Source: a virus. From it: a stretch of 32,143 nt of DNA. The translations under genes were made by a program, and so were the position numbers. Positions 8,345-16,660 of this stretch are shown here, one piece after another (position 1 is the first letter of the stretch; each line of letters starts with the position of its first letter). The stretch is from the IMG/VR virus record IMGVR_UViG_3300010233_000151, positions 1 to 32,143 of that record; one strand, given 5' to 3'. The notes under the pieces were generated by a model. The model was not told the origin of the DNA. It saw only the letters and a list, made by a program, of their open reading frames with translations, and made no database searches.

Positions 8345-9353
8345 CTACACCATTTCCTCTGAAGCCCCGGCAGGTGGTGCGGCCTCTGAAGCGGGTGTAG
8401 ACCCTGTTTCTTCGGGCGTTTCAACCTTAGTTTCCGGTTGCTCTGTTTCTGCTGGTGGAACCACTTCTCCGGCAGGTGGTGGCGGGGCCGTTATCTTATC
8501 AAACATTTCCTTACCAATAGCCTGTATTTCAGGCACAGTCACGAGATGCTTTGCAGCAGCCTCTTTAACGGCCTTCAACTCCTGTACGGTAGTGCATTTT
8601 TTGAACTCTGCAATAAGCGCATCTACATCCTCTTTAACTATAGGGACTTTAACGCTACCCTCGCACCATTTTTTAATCAATGCACCTGTCTCTGCTGTTA
8701 TTACAAATGGAGCCTTGCCATCGAATAACCTGCTGCGGTCTTTGGTAGAGACCGCGTAGTGGTTCTGATCTATCTCAAGGTTGATAGTAAGCTCATACTC
8801 CCAACCTTTACGCGTTTGGTCTTTCAGGCCAGCCTTTACGGGCTTCTGAATTGATTTGCCAGCCCTGTTAATGTCGTCAACAAGTATGTATGCTTCGTCC
8901 TTCCTTACGGTGCATATGACATGGCATTTGCTCTCAAGTATAGCAGTCTTGAACTTCTCGTGTCTCGGTGTCATTTCCTTCCATGCTACCTGAAAAGAAC
9001 CTCCCATTTCGCCTACGGTATCAAGGATGCCACCTTCTCCGAGCCATTCGTGAGTAATGCTATCAATTATAATAACCTCGTCACCAGCATTTTCGCAATC
9101 TACTATTGCGTCAACGTGAATATGGGGCTTTGATGGAGATAACATTATACATACCCAAGTCTTCGTACAGGTCTGCGCTCCTGTTCTCGGAATCAATAAT
9201 TGTTATTTTTGACCAATCGCCGCATATCCCATATGCCATCAAGAGTGCGCCGTATGTCTTACCGCCTCCCGATAACGCAGCAATGCCTACGCGTATTTTT
9301 GCCATTTTACGAGCGACAGGTCGCCGCTTACCGTATTCTTGTTCATCTGCCAT
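8345..9353 (-). CDS. RecA-like P-loop ATPase (AAA_24 / Sak4-like), interrupted by an apparent frameshift
   Basis: The first frame (9353 downward) begins MADEQEYG and contains Walker A ALSGGGKT (Lys32) and an IIDSENRSADLYED segment, then stops at 9111. The adjacent frame picks up at HIHVDAIVDC and holds Walker B EVIIIDSITHEW, a conserved pattern of phage Sak4/AAA_24 ATPases used in DNA recombination or repair. Removing one base in the CCCC run (plus-strand 9124-9127) fuses them into about 335 residues. The last ~60 residues are Pro/Glu/Ala-rich and likely disordered. The gene has its own promoter divergent from the helicase promoter. It could be a real mutation, a programmed +1 shift, or a homopolymer sequencing error. 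Confidence 0.8.
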
Positions 9354-9373
9354 AGATATAAAAATTTAGGAAA

Positions 9374-9405
9374 CAAATGTACAAAATGAATTTGTAAATA
9401 TCAAA
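9374..9405 (-). promoter_or_regulatory. Leftward promoter for the RecA-like ATPase gene
   Basis: On the minus strand TTTG (9405-9402), 20 bases, TACATTTG (9381-9374). The start codon at 9353 is about 20 bases further on. It overlaps the rightward helicase promoter, so the two polymerases cannot bind together. Confidence 0.75.
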
Positions 9406-9422
9406 CTTTTATTTTTACTTTG
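9391..9422 (+). promoter_or_regulatory. Rightward promoter for the SF2 helicase gene
   Basis: TTTG 9391-9394, 20 bases, TTACTTTG 9415-9422 (one mismatch to TAnnTTTG). The helicase ATG at 9430 is 7 bases after the box, so a leaderless or nearly leaderless mRNA is expected. Confidence 0.6.
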
Positions 9423-9429
9423 TAGCCTA

Positions 9430-10836
9430 ATGATTACATTAAGAGACTATCAGGATTTAATGGTATCAGGCGTAAGGAAAGAGTACGCTGCCGGGAAAAG
9501 GAAGGTGTTGCTTCAGGGGCCGACAGGATGTGGAAAAACAATAATATTCAGCCACATAGCGCGCACTACAGTCCAAAGATCATACAAGGTGCTTATACTG
9601 GCCCACAGAATAGAACTGCTTGAACAATGTGGTTCCAAGCTCACGTTGAATGATGTAGATCTTGGGTTTGTAAATCCGAAATATTCACATAATCCATTTG
9701 CAAAAATACAGGTCGGAACTATTCAAACAGTAGTTAAGAGGATGCATAATATGCCAAACTTCTACCCTGACCTGATAATAGTAGACGAGTGTCATCGGAT
9801 TATGGGAGATACCTACAGGAAAATTCTAAGGTACTATAATAAATCCCGCCTACTCGGAGTAACAGCCACGCCAATAAGGCTTGATGGTAAGTCTCTCGGA
9901 GATGTCTTTGAGAGCATGGTACTTGGCCCTACAGTATTGGAATTAATAAGCAGGGGTGCGCTGGTAAGACCCATCACTTACGCGCCAATAGAACAGTTTG
10001 ATTTTTCTGACATCAGAACAGTCGCTGGTGACTACGACAAGAAAGAGCTTGAAAAAAGAGTAGACTTACCAAAGATCACAGGCAACGCAGTATCTCATTA
10101 CAAAATGATATGCCCCGGAACATCGGCTGTCGCCTTCTGCGTTAGCATAGACCACGCAAAGCATGTCGCCGCAGACTTCAGGGCCGCAGGGTATATGTTT
10201 GAGCATATAGATGGCACTATGGATTCTGAAACTCGCGGCAATATACTCAAGGCTGTAGCTGAAGGAAGGCTTACTGGCATAACAAGCGTTGACCTTATAA
10301 CGGAAGGATTTGATGCGCCAATGCTTCAGACTGCTATAATACTGCGACCAACAGAAAGTGTTGGGTTGTATATACAAATGGCAGGTAGGGTTTTGAGACC
10401 GTTCCCCGGCAAAGAGGTTGCCTTTATATTAGACCACGCTGGATGCACATTAAATCATGGTTTAATTACAGAAAATCAAGGCTGGTCTCTTGTTAAAGAA
10501 GGAGACAGCAAGAAAAGAACGCGTGGACAAAAGGAGAAGCTAATAAAGGTAAAGCAATGTCCCAAGTGCTATCTCATGCACCCGCCAGCGCATGGGTGTC
10601 CCGGCTGCGGATATATATACGTTATACAAGGCGATATTCCTAATGTAGACGAATCAAGAGGGCTTCAGGAAGTCACCACAAAGACGATGCTCATGCTTAA
10701 AAAACAAAGAGCAAAGGAAGTGGGCATGGCAAAGACTTACGAAGAACTTGAGGCAATAGAGATGGTCAGAAATTACAAGAAAGGATGGGCTAAATCTGTT
10801 TGGTTAGGTCGCAATAAAAAACTTAATTTGGTATAA
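9430..10836 (+). CDS. SF2 DEAD/DEAH-type helicase with C-terminal zinc ribbon
   Basis: This 468-residue protein has a full SF2 motif set: Q-motif region RDYQ, Walker A GPTGCGKT (residues 30-37), DECH box at about 117-120, GVTATP (motif III) near 143-148, TEGFDAP, and QMAGRVLRP (motif VI) near 315-323. After the helicase core a CPKC ... CPGC pair (about 376 and 390) fits a zinc ribbon. The layout resembles phage UvsW/RadD-type helicases that unwind branched DNA in replication and recombination. It is divergent from the RecA-like ATPase gene, forming a recombination pair. The start is the first ATG after the promoter. Confidence 0.92.
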   Translation: MITLRDYQDLMVSGVRKEYAAGKRKVLLQGPTGCGKTIIFSHIARTTVQRSYKVLILAHRIELLEQCGSKLTLNDVDLGFVNPKYSHNPFAKIQVGTIQTVVKRMHNMPNFYPDLIIVDECHRIMGDTYRKILRYYNKSRLLGVTATPIRLDGKSLGDVFESMVLGPTVLELISRGALVRPITYAPIEQFDFSDIRTVAGDYDKKELEKRVDLPKITGNAVSHYKMICPGTSAVAFCVSIDHAKHVAADFRAAGYMFEHIDGTMDSETRGNILKAVAEGRLTGITSVDLITEGFDAPMLQTAIILRPTESVGLYIQMAGRVLRPFPGKEVAFILDHAGCTLNHGLITENQGWSLVKEGDSKKRTRGQKEKLIKVKQCPKCYLMHPPAHGCPGCGYIYVIQGDIPNVDESRGLQEVTTKTMLMLKKQRAKEVGMAKTYEELEAIEMVRNYKKGWAKSVWLGRNKKLNLV

Positions 10837-10839
10837 AAG

Positions 10840-10870
10840 TTTGTTTTTTACAAAACTAAAATTATATTTG
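10840..10870 (+). promoter_or_regulatory. Bacteroidota-type promoter for the 10891-14887 block
   Basis: TTTG 10840-10843 in an AAAAGTTTG context, 19 bases, TATATTTG 10863-10870. The 46-codon gene starts 20 bases downstream, and no terminator is seen before 14887. Confidence 0.78.
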
Positions 10871-10890
10871 TAGTTCTAAATTAATCCCCG

Positions 10891-11031
10891 ATGCAAAATA
10901 CTCCCAAAACAAGCATACTGAAGGTGTTATACCGCCTCTTGAAAAAGATAAGACCAGCTACACGCCCAATCCACAAAAAGAAATTAATGCGTCAGGGATT
11001 GCATTACTATCGTTGCTACGGTAGCGAATAA
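10891..11031 (+). CDS. Small basic protein of unknown function (46 aa)
   Basis: An ATG 20 bases after a strong promoter opens a 46-codon frame beginning MQNTPKTSILKVLYRLLKKI and ending CYGSE. The product is very basic (many Lys/Arg) with one possible amphipathic helix and no recognised domain. The promoter spacing and clear start support a real gene, but it could also be a leader peptide for the downstream operon. Confidence 0.5.
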   Translation: MQNTPKTSILKVLYRLLKKIRPATRPIHKKKLMRQGLHYYRCYGSE

Positions 11032-11067
11032 ACAAACTTTTATTATTAACATTTTAATACTCCAAAA

Positions 11068-11475
11068 ATGAGTGTAAACAAATCTATAGGAGAGGGTACG
11101 CTGTCTCCTATACCAATCAAGAGAGAGATTGAGAGAAAAACATGGGTAGACCGAGAGGGTCGCATCATATTCAAACATGTGCATGACCACGCTGGCAACT
11201 TACCTATAACGCATGGTGAGATTGAGACCTGTTCAATCAATGCAGATGGCAGGTCTTGGATTCTTCTTGTAACGCCTTACTTCAACAGGGAAACCCGCAG
11301 GCGCATCAATAGCGACAACAGAATGAATTGCCGCAAGCTCACGATGGGCCGCAAGCAATTCCGTATCAAAAGGCATAGCGGCGTTATGCTGCCGACCCGG
11401 ATGATTAAGTGGGTAACAACATTCCTTAACAGAGCAATTTCATCACTTGGCCTCTTTAGAAAAAAGAAAAATTGA
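11068..11475 (+). CDS. Hypothetical protein (135 aa)
   Basis: I do not recognise a family. The protein begins MSVNKSIGEGTL, has a central beta-rich segment with several aromatic residues, and a strongly basic second half (RRRINSDNRMNCRKL, GRKQFRIKRHSG), ending in RKKKN. The basic character and its position before a VRR-NUC nuclease and a primase suggest a nucleic-acid-related role, but this is only inference. It is 36 bases downstream of the small upstream gene and probably shares its promoter. Confidence 0.6.
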   Translation: MSVNKSIGEGTLSPIPIKREIERKTWVDREGRIIFKHVHDHAGNLPITHGEIETCSINADGRSWILLVTPYFNRETRRRINSDNRMNCRKLTMGRKQFRIKRHSGVMLPTRMIKWVTTFLNRAISSLGLFRKKKN

Positions 11476-11767
11476 GGCTGTCGCTAAGGTAGACATCCCA
11501 AACAAATACAGGGAGCCGCGCAAGACGGATACACCTATGACTGATGCGCAGCGCAAGGAGTACAGACAAGCCCATCCAAACGCAAAGCCGGAGGACTTGT
11601 TTGTAACCCTTGTCACTCCGGTTTTGTTTTGCAAGAAAGGAGATACATTGCTGGTTATAACCGAAGACATAGGCGACCACAGGAATGTTATTATCTGCGC
11701 AAACAAACAAGACGAAAGGGTATCAGTTAAAATGTCGGAGGTTGATATAATTACGCCACATGAATGA
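11447..11767 (+). CDS. Hypothetical protein (106 aa), TTG start
   Basis: The frame overlaps the end of the preceding gene by 29 bases and overlaps the VRR-NUC start by 8 bases, so it fits a coupled operon. The first possible start is TTG 11447; an ATT at 11471 is an alternative and the first internal ATG is late. The product has a charged N-terminus and then a beta-rich C-terminal half (PEDLFVTLVTPVLFCKKGDTLLVI, VSVKMSEVDIITPHE). No family recognised. Confidence 0.55.
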   Translation: MASLEKRKIEAVAKVDIPNKYREPRKTDTPMTDAQRKEYRQAHPNAKPEDLFVTLVTPVLFCKKGDTLLVITEDIGDHRNVIICANKQDERVSVKMSEVDIITPHE

Positions 11768-12149
11768 GACTAACGTATCAAGGGATATAATGCTTGCTAT
11801 CGGAGCAAAATGTAGAGATGTACGCATCTTCAGAAACAATGTTGCGCTGGCGTGGGTTGGCAAAACAATTTCCAATAAAGATGGTGTATTGAAGTTGGCA
11901 AATGCAAGACCACTACATGCTGGCTTGTGTCCCGGCAGCAGCGATCTCATTGGGTGGAAAAAAACAACTATCACTCCTGATATGGTAGGCAAAGAGGTAG
12001 CCATATTCCTTGCTATAGAGGTAAAGAAGTCTTCTAAAAGCACAGCGTCCGAGGGGCAATTAAATTTTTTAGAGCAGGTAAAAAAGAATGGTGGCATTGG
12101 AATAATCACAGTAACAGCAGACGAGGCTATAAGGCTTCTTGAAAAATAA
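11760..12149 (+). CDS. VRR-NUC domain nuclease
   Basis: This 129-residue protein matches the single-domain VRR-NUC proteins of phages. RNNVALAWVG fits the RNN.G....G opening, LCPGSSDLIGW carries the catalytic G.sD pair, and FLAIEVKK carries the catalytic E.K. A Q.NFLEQVKKNGGIGII segment follows, as in the family (Q..f...v...Gg). These enzymes are PD-(D/E)XK nucleases thought to cut branched or junction DNA. It lies between an unknown protein and the primase in a replication block. Length is typical. Confidence 0.9.
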   Translation: MNETNVSRDIMLAIGAKCRDVRIFRNNVALAWVGKTISNKDGVLKLANARPLHAGLCPGSSDLIGWKKTTITPDMVGKEVAIFLAIEVKKSSKSTASEGQLNFLEQVKKNGGIGIITVTADEAIRLLEK

Positions 12150-12151
12150 AT

Positions 12152-14887
12152 ATGAAGTACGACTTCCCTGAACTCAAACGCCGCGCTGACATTCTATCAA
12201 CCGTCAGCAACTATGTCTCTCTCAAAAAAGACGGAGCCAATTGGGTTGGCTGCTGTCCATTCCACGATGAAAAAACATCATCATTTGTAGTCTCTGTTTC
12301 AAAAGGAATATTCAAGTGTTTTGGCTGCGGTAAAGCTGGTGACGCATTGGATTTTTTACAAGCGCAAGGCTTCACTCTTGAAGAAATAAATGAGATGATA
12401 ATGGGCGATAGGTTTTTGCCATCCAAAGTTCAGAAGGTAAAAAAAACCATTGCTGCTAAAAAATGGGCGCAGGCCGTGCCTACATCCCCGTGTAGCGACT
12501 TTACGCATTACAGGCTTGGATTGCCTGTCAAGGTTTGGGCGTGGCTGGACGCATCAGGAAAAGTATTTGCTTACGATTGCCGATTTGAGAGAGAAGAAGA
12601 AGGCCGCGTCACCAAGCAAGTATTACCACTTACATATGCCACAGACGGAACCTACAGCGAATGGAGATGGATGGGTATGCAAGACTCAAGACCACTCGCC
12701 AATCTGCCTAAAATACTGAAGGATTCAGACCGTTCCATTATGATCGTAGAGGGCAGAAAAACGATGGAAGCAGCAGAGCAGCTACTATCGAAACCAATAC
12801 TCACCACATGGCAAGGCGGCGGTCATGCAGTTAAACAAACCGATTGGTCGCCTCTGTACGGCAAGAAGATAATTATTTGGCAAGACAACGACCACCCCGG
12901 CTATATGACAGCCTGCGAAATAGCGGAGATACTGAAGCCTCATTGCGACACTATAAAATTTGTTCATAATCCTGAAGAAGCGCAGAAGGGTTGGGACGCA
13001 GCAGATGCCCTCGCAGAAGGTTGGGACGCTGAAAGAGCGCGTAAGTATGTCAATAGCAACATACACGCAGAGCCGCAGGTAAAATTCAATGACAAGGCCC
13101 AAGAATCGCATGTAGACCCGTATGAGATTGAAGCTCCGAGCCATGTTAAAAAACAACACAAAGAACCTGCTGCATCCCTACCTGACAGACCGCTAAATCC
13201 TGATGTGATAAATACAGAATCTCAACCGCCTACAGAGCCGCAGGATGATAACGACACGGGTATATTATGCGCTCACTTCAGATTCTTGGGATTCGTGAAT
13301 AAGGATGGCAAGCTGACTTATTGTTTCTACTGCAACAGGTCTCGGACTGTAGTTAGGCTATCCACGTCAAGCATGGGTAAAGGTGCGAATCTTATTGATA
13401 TTGCGCCTCTTGAGTTTTGGCAAGAGAACTTCCCCGGCAAAGCAGGTTTTGATCTCGCTGGCGCGGTTAATTGGCTGGTCGGAACATCGCAGGCTATAGG
13501 TATGTTCAGCGTGTCTAAGATACGGGGCAGAGGGGCTTGGATTGAAGGCGAAAGATTCGTCTATCACTCCGGCGACATTGTGTATGTAGATGGCAGAAGA
13601 TTCACGTTAAATGAATACCGCAGCAAGTATATATACGAGGTCGGAAATCCTTTGGGAATTGACCTAAGCAACCCATTGCCGAGAGAGCAGGCAAACGTAT
13701 TCCTTCAGATGTCCAAGCGGCTGAAATGGGAACGAGACATCAACGCTTACCTGTTCGCCGGATGGTGTGTTATAGCCCCTATTTGCGGGTTGCTGAAATG
13801 GAGACCTCACGTATGGATAACAGGCGGTTCGGGGAGTGGTAAGTCTTGGATTCTCAAGAACATCCTGAAGGCTGTAATAATGAATACTGGCATCTATGTT
13901 CAAGGGGCCACATCCGAAGCTGGCCTGCGTCAATCATTGATACAAGATGCGCTGGCTGTGGTCTATGACGAAGCTGAAAGCGAGGACAGGTCAGATCAAG
14001 AACGATTTCAAAAGATACTCAATCTTGCCCGGTCTTCATCTTCGGAGGATGGGGGTAATATCATAAAGGGAACTGTATCGTCCGGCGCAGATGTGTATAG
14101 CATACGTTCCTGCTTCGCCTTCGCCTCTATAGGTATGCAGGTATCTATGCAGAGCGACAAGTCCCGTATCACGCCGCTATCGCTTGTGGCGTATGCTCAA
14201 ACGCCGGAAGGAGAGATTGAGAGAATAAGCCATTTTGACGAACTGAAAAAGTTCATGCGAGAAAAATTTCCTGAAGACTTCGGCACAAGGTTTCAGGCCC
14301 GGACAATACGCATGTTGCCTACGCTGCTGAAAAACATAAAAACATTCTCTGATGCTGCGGCTTCTATGCTTGGGCAGCAGCGCATGGGAGATCAGTTAGG
14401 GGCTATGATGGCTGGCGCATACAGCCTCGTAAGCGATGGTGAAATTGATTATGAGAAAGCTAAGGAGTGGATTAAAGACAAGGATTGGAGCGAGGAATAC
14501 GCACTCAAAGAACACAAGGACGAAAGAGACCTGCTGCAATTCCTATTGGAACAAACCATAAAAATAGAAGGCGCTCATACCACATGGGATAGAAGCATAG
14601 GCGAGGCTATAGATGTAGTGTTGGGAAGGGATGTAGATGGGCATATAGCCAAAGGCTCCTGTGAAATGTCGCTGCTGCGCTGCGGCATCAAGATAAAAGA
14701 CGGAAAGATGGTTGCCATAAGCAATTCATCAAACTACATCAAAAAAGCACTCCGCGAAACATCTTGGTCTAAAAACCATTCAACAATACTACTGCGCATA
14801 CCATTTGCTGTTAAATTAGAGAGCGAGAGATTCGGCAGCAGCTTATCTTCCCGTGCTGTAGGAGTACCAATTTCTTACATTGATTAA
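12152..14887 (+). CDS. Bifunctional primase-helicase (CHC2 zinc finger, Toprim, P-loop ATPase)
   Basis: This 911-residue protein begins with a CHC2-type zinc finger: Cys35, His38, Cys56, Cys59. A Toprim core follows, with MIVEGRK (about 197-203) and IIIWQDND (about 240-247), which provide the metal-binding Glu and Asp-x-Asp. A Cys-rich second motif lies near 372-395. A P-loop ATPase domain has Walker A GGSGSGKS (about 557-564) and Walker B LAVVYDEAE (about 600), resembling DUF927-type or SF3-like phage helicases. It would make primers and unwind DNA at the fork. It is 2 bases after the VRR-NUC gene. The exact helicase superfamily is uncertain. Confidence 0.9.
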   Translation: MKYDFPELKRRADILSTVSNYVSLKKDGANWVGCCPFHDEKTSSFVVSVSKGIFKCFGCGKAGDALDFLQAQGFTLEEINEMIMGDRFLPSKVQKVKKTIAAKKWAQAVPTSPCSDFTHYRLGLPVKVWAWLDASGKVFAYDCRFEREEEGRVTKQVLPLTYATDGTYSEWRWMGMQDSRPLANLPKILKDSDRSIMIVEGRKTMEAAEQLLSKPILTTWQGGGHAVKQTDWSPLYGKKIIIWQDNDHPGYMTACEIAEILKPHCDTIKFVHNPEEAQKGWDAADALAEGWDAERARKYVNSNIHAEPQVKFNDKAQESHVDPYEIEAPSHVKKQHKEPAASLPDRPLNPDVINTESQPPTEPQDDNDTGILCAHFRFLGFVNKDGKLTYCFYCNRSRTVVRLSTSSMGKGANLIDIAPLEFWQENFPGKAGFDLAGAVNWLVGTSQAIGMFSVSKIRGRGAWIEGERFVYHSGDIVYVDGRRFTLNEYRSKYIYEVGNPLGIDLSNPLPREQANVFLQMSKRLKWERDINAYLFAGWCVIAPICGLLKWRPHVWITGGSGSGKSWILKNILKAVIMNTGIYVQGATSEAGLRQSLIQDALAVVYDEAESEDRSDQERFQKILNLARSSSSEDGGNIIKGTVSSGADVYSIRSCFAFASIGMQVSMQSDKSRITPLSLVAYAQTPEGEIERISHFDELKKFMREKFPEDFGTRFQARTIRMLPTLLKNIKTFSDAAASMLGQQRMGDQLGAMMAGAYSLVSDGEIDYEKAKEWIKDKDWSEEYALKEHKDERDLLQFLLEQTIKIEGAHTTWDRSIGEAIDVVLGRDVDGHIAKGSCEMSLLRCGIKIKDGKMVAISNSSNYIKKALRETSWSKNHSTILLRIPFAVKLESERFGSSLSSRAVGVPISYID

Positions 14888-14893
14888 TAAAAG

Positions 14894-14924
14894 TTTGGTA
14901 AATTGAAAAAGTTTATTACTTTTA
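14894..14924 (+). promoter_or_regulatory. Bacteroidota-type promoter for the envelope module
   Basis: TTTG 14894-14897 in AAAAGTTTG, 19 bases, TACTTTTA 14917-14924 (last base off consensus). The ATG at 14939 follows after 14 bases. It sets the true start of the signal-peptide gene, excluding the longer reading from 14903. Confidence 0.65.
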
Positions 14925-14938
14925 CAAAAAAATATTTT

Positions 14939-15304
14939 ATGAAAAAAATAATAACTGGATTATTGTTTATTGTAAATGTCACTTCCTTCGCTCAAATCAA
15001 GGTAGATACAGCGTCATCGTCACTTAACTTATACAAGAAATCGCTGTCGTATAGTTCTTCAACATCAGGTACGATAACGATAGGGTCACCGTACCTTAGT
15101 TCAAGTGGCGGCATAGGCAGCAAGGACGCGCTTGGCAATTATGCAGAGCTTGAGAGGTGGGATGAACAAGGTAAGGTCATACGCGTTGACACAGCCATAG
15201 AAACTAAATATTATATACCCGCTTATGTAGGGTATAATCATAAAGGTATTCCGGTAAATATACCCGACCACTATAAAATTATTAGCATCATTCACAAGCA
15301 TTAA
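14939..15304 (+). CDS. Exported protein of unknown function with signal peptide (121 aa)
   Basis: I start at ATG 14939 because a longer reading would begin inside the promoter. The N-terminus MKKIITGLLFIVNVTSFAQ is a clear Sec signal peptide with cleavage after A-Q-like context (SFA/Q), the common Bacteroidota form. The mature part is Ser/Thr-rich (SSSTSGTITIGSPY) and then has VIRVDTAIETKYYIPAYVGY. No family recognised. It is the first gene of a block of exported and membrane proteins and may act in the periplasm or at the surface. Confidence 0.65.
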   Translation: MKKIITGLLFIVNVTSFAQIKVDTASSSLNLYKKSLSYSSSTSGTITIGSPYLSSSGGIGSKDALGNYAELERWDEQGKVIRVDTAIETKYYIPAYVGYNHKGIPVNIPDHYKIISIIHKH

Positions 15305-15322
15305 TTGCGCAAAACACCACTT

Positions 15323-15844
15323 ATGGAGAAGCCTAAAATTACAATCACGACACAAGAACCTTACCCGCATTTGCACACCACATTTGGGATAAGCGATGAA
15401 AGAATGCTTGAGTTAGCAAAGCAAATGTCGGAGCTTGAAGACAAAAAATGGAACCCTGAAAACTCAAATGTTCCACAAATGCTATCAGACGTTTTTGATC
15501 TCGCTGCCAACACAAGCGAGATAGCATTCCTTGCTTATCTTCATGGGCAAATACAAGAAAGCGATTGCCATGTGCCTATAAATTACGTGGCTGGTGGGCA
15601 GAATTTACAAGAAGCATTTGGTATTACACCCGAATGGATTATGAGAACAGAGCAAGGTATAAAGACTGCAATTGATGGAGCGAGAAGTTATCCCGATATA
15701 CTGTCACGATGCTCTGCTCTCGCAACAAACAAAGCTGAACTTATATGCATCATTGATTTTGTATGCACAATGAAGGAGAGGGGGATTATCGCAGAGATGA
15801 CAACAATGGAGTTTCCTATCAGCAACATCAAAGGAGAAGCGTAA
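15323..15844 (+). CDS. Hypothetical protein (173 aa)
   Basis: Start chosen at ATG 15323; a TTG at 15305 in the same frame is possible but less likely. The product is mostly helical and acidic, with segments FGISDERMLELAKQMSELED and GITPEWIMRTEQGIKTAIDGA. There is no signal peptide or TM segment, so it should be cytoplasmic. I do not recognise a family. It sits between two envelope-directed genes and reads on the same operon. Confidence 0.6.
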   Translation: MEKPKITITTQEPYPHLHTTFGISDERMLELAKQMSELEDKKWNPENSNVPQMLSDVFDLAANTSEIAFLAYLHGQIQESDCHVPINYVAGGQNLQEAFGITPEWIMRTEQGIKTAIDGARSYPDILSRCSALATNKAELICIIDFVCTMKERGIIAEMTTMEFPISNIKGEA

Positions 15845-15877
15845 TAATTTTTTTCACTCATAATAAAACAAACATTT

Positions 15878-16231
15878 ATGTTTACAGTAGACAGTTTATG
15901 GTTAGTAGCTGCCGTAATAGGAGCTTTAATTGGTGTCGTTGGAACCAAGTGGTACACCAAACACAAATCATCAGTAGATACCGCCCGACAAGAAGCCAAA
16001 GACGAATATGCCAAAGCAATAACAACAGTTCAAAACGACTACAAAGATGTCGTTAACAGGTTGTCGCTGGATGTGCAAAACGTTAAGAAGGATTTTACCG
16101 AAGGCATATCTGCGGTAAGGCAGAACATGGATGGACTTCACGACAAGCTGGACGACATTAGGCAAATAGTGTCACCTAAGCCTGTTCTCTCTCCTGCTCC
16201 TGCGCCCGGAGAGGCTGAACAACCAGCGTAG
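15878..16231 (+). CDS. Membrane-anchored coiled-coil protein with proline-rich tail (117 aa)
   Basis: The N-terminus (SLWLVAAVIGALIGVVGTKW) is a TM helix. A charged, helical stretch with heptad-like spacing follows (about residues 30-95), then a Pro/Ala/Glu tail ending in AEQPA. The layout, one TM and a coiled coil, is like i-spanins or phage inner-membrane structural factors, but no sequence family is recognised. The leader, TAATTTTTTTCACTCATAAT, nearly repeats the leader of the Nudix-like gene at 26361. A terminator follows at 16259. Confidence 0.6.
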   Translation: MFTVDSLWLVAAVIGALIGVVGTKWYTKHKSSVDTARQEAKDEYAKAITTVQNDYKDVVNRLSLDVQNVKKDFTEGISAVRQNMDGLHDKLDDIRQIVSPKPVLSPAPAPGEAEQPA

Positions 16232-16258
16232 AAACCAATACAGTATTGATTTTCAGAT

Positions 16259-16289
16259 AAAACTACCCTGCATTTTGTGGGGTAGTTTT
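16259..16289 (+). terminator. Rho-independent terminator overlapping a promoter
   Basis: Ten-base stem AAAACTACCC (16259-16268) pairs with GGGTAGTTTT (16280-16289), 11-base loop, then GTTTTTT. The T-rich end supplies the TTTG (16287-16290) of the next promoter. Confidence 0.85.
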
Positions 16290-16317
16290 GTTTTTTCAAA
16301 AGTTTGCCATACATTTG
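16287..16317 (+). promoter_or_regulatory. Bacteroidota-type promoter for 16337-20757
   Basis: TTTG 16287-16290, 19 bases, TACATTTG 16310-16317. An 18-base string TTTGCCATACATTTGTGG spanning this box is identical to that at the spike-gene promoter (3309-3326). Confidence 0.75.
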
Positions 16318-16336
16318 TGGAGCAACAATATATGAC

Positions 16337-16660
16337 ATGGGCCAACCTAACGACCAAACAAACAACATGAACTCATTTTTGCTGAAGGCTATAGGATGGA
16401 TTGCGGGGATTTCTGGTGTGCTTGTCAGTATTATTGGTATGCTCCTTTTGGGCGAAATAAGGGACATGAAAACCGATCTGAAAGACGCTCTCAAGGTAGG
16501 CACGGAGAATACAATACAGATGACCTCTATTAACAAAGACATCACAACAATACGTGGTGAGATAGAAGAACTGAAGGTTAAAATATTTCAACCGTCAAAT
16601 CTTTTTGCAACAAAAGTTGACGAAATAACAGTACCAAAACGCCGCAGGCAAACACAATGA
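16337..16660 (+). CDS. Membrane protein with one TM segment and coiled coil (107 aa)
   Basis: Start chosen at ATG 16337 because the longer TTG reading begins inside the promoter. Residues ~17-37 (AIGWIAGISGVLVSIIGMLLLG) form one TM helix. A helical charged region (IRDMKTDLKDALKVG..., RGEIEELKVKI) and a basic end (KRRRQTQ) follow. A holin-like or haemolysin XhlA-like protein has this size and shape; the sequence evidence is not specific. It overlaps the next gene by 4 bases. Confidence 0.6.
   Translation: MGQPNDQTNNMNSFLLKAIGWIAGISGVLVSIIGMLLLGEIRDMKTDLKDALKVGTENTIQMTSINKDITTIRGEIEELKVKIFQPSNLFATKVDEITVPKRRRQTQ

Noticed and set aside
16304-16336. TTG start giving a longer form of the 16337 gene
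   Set aside because: It lies within the promoter, so the transcript would start after it.
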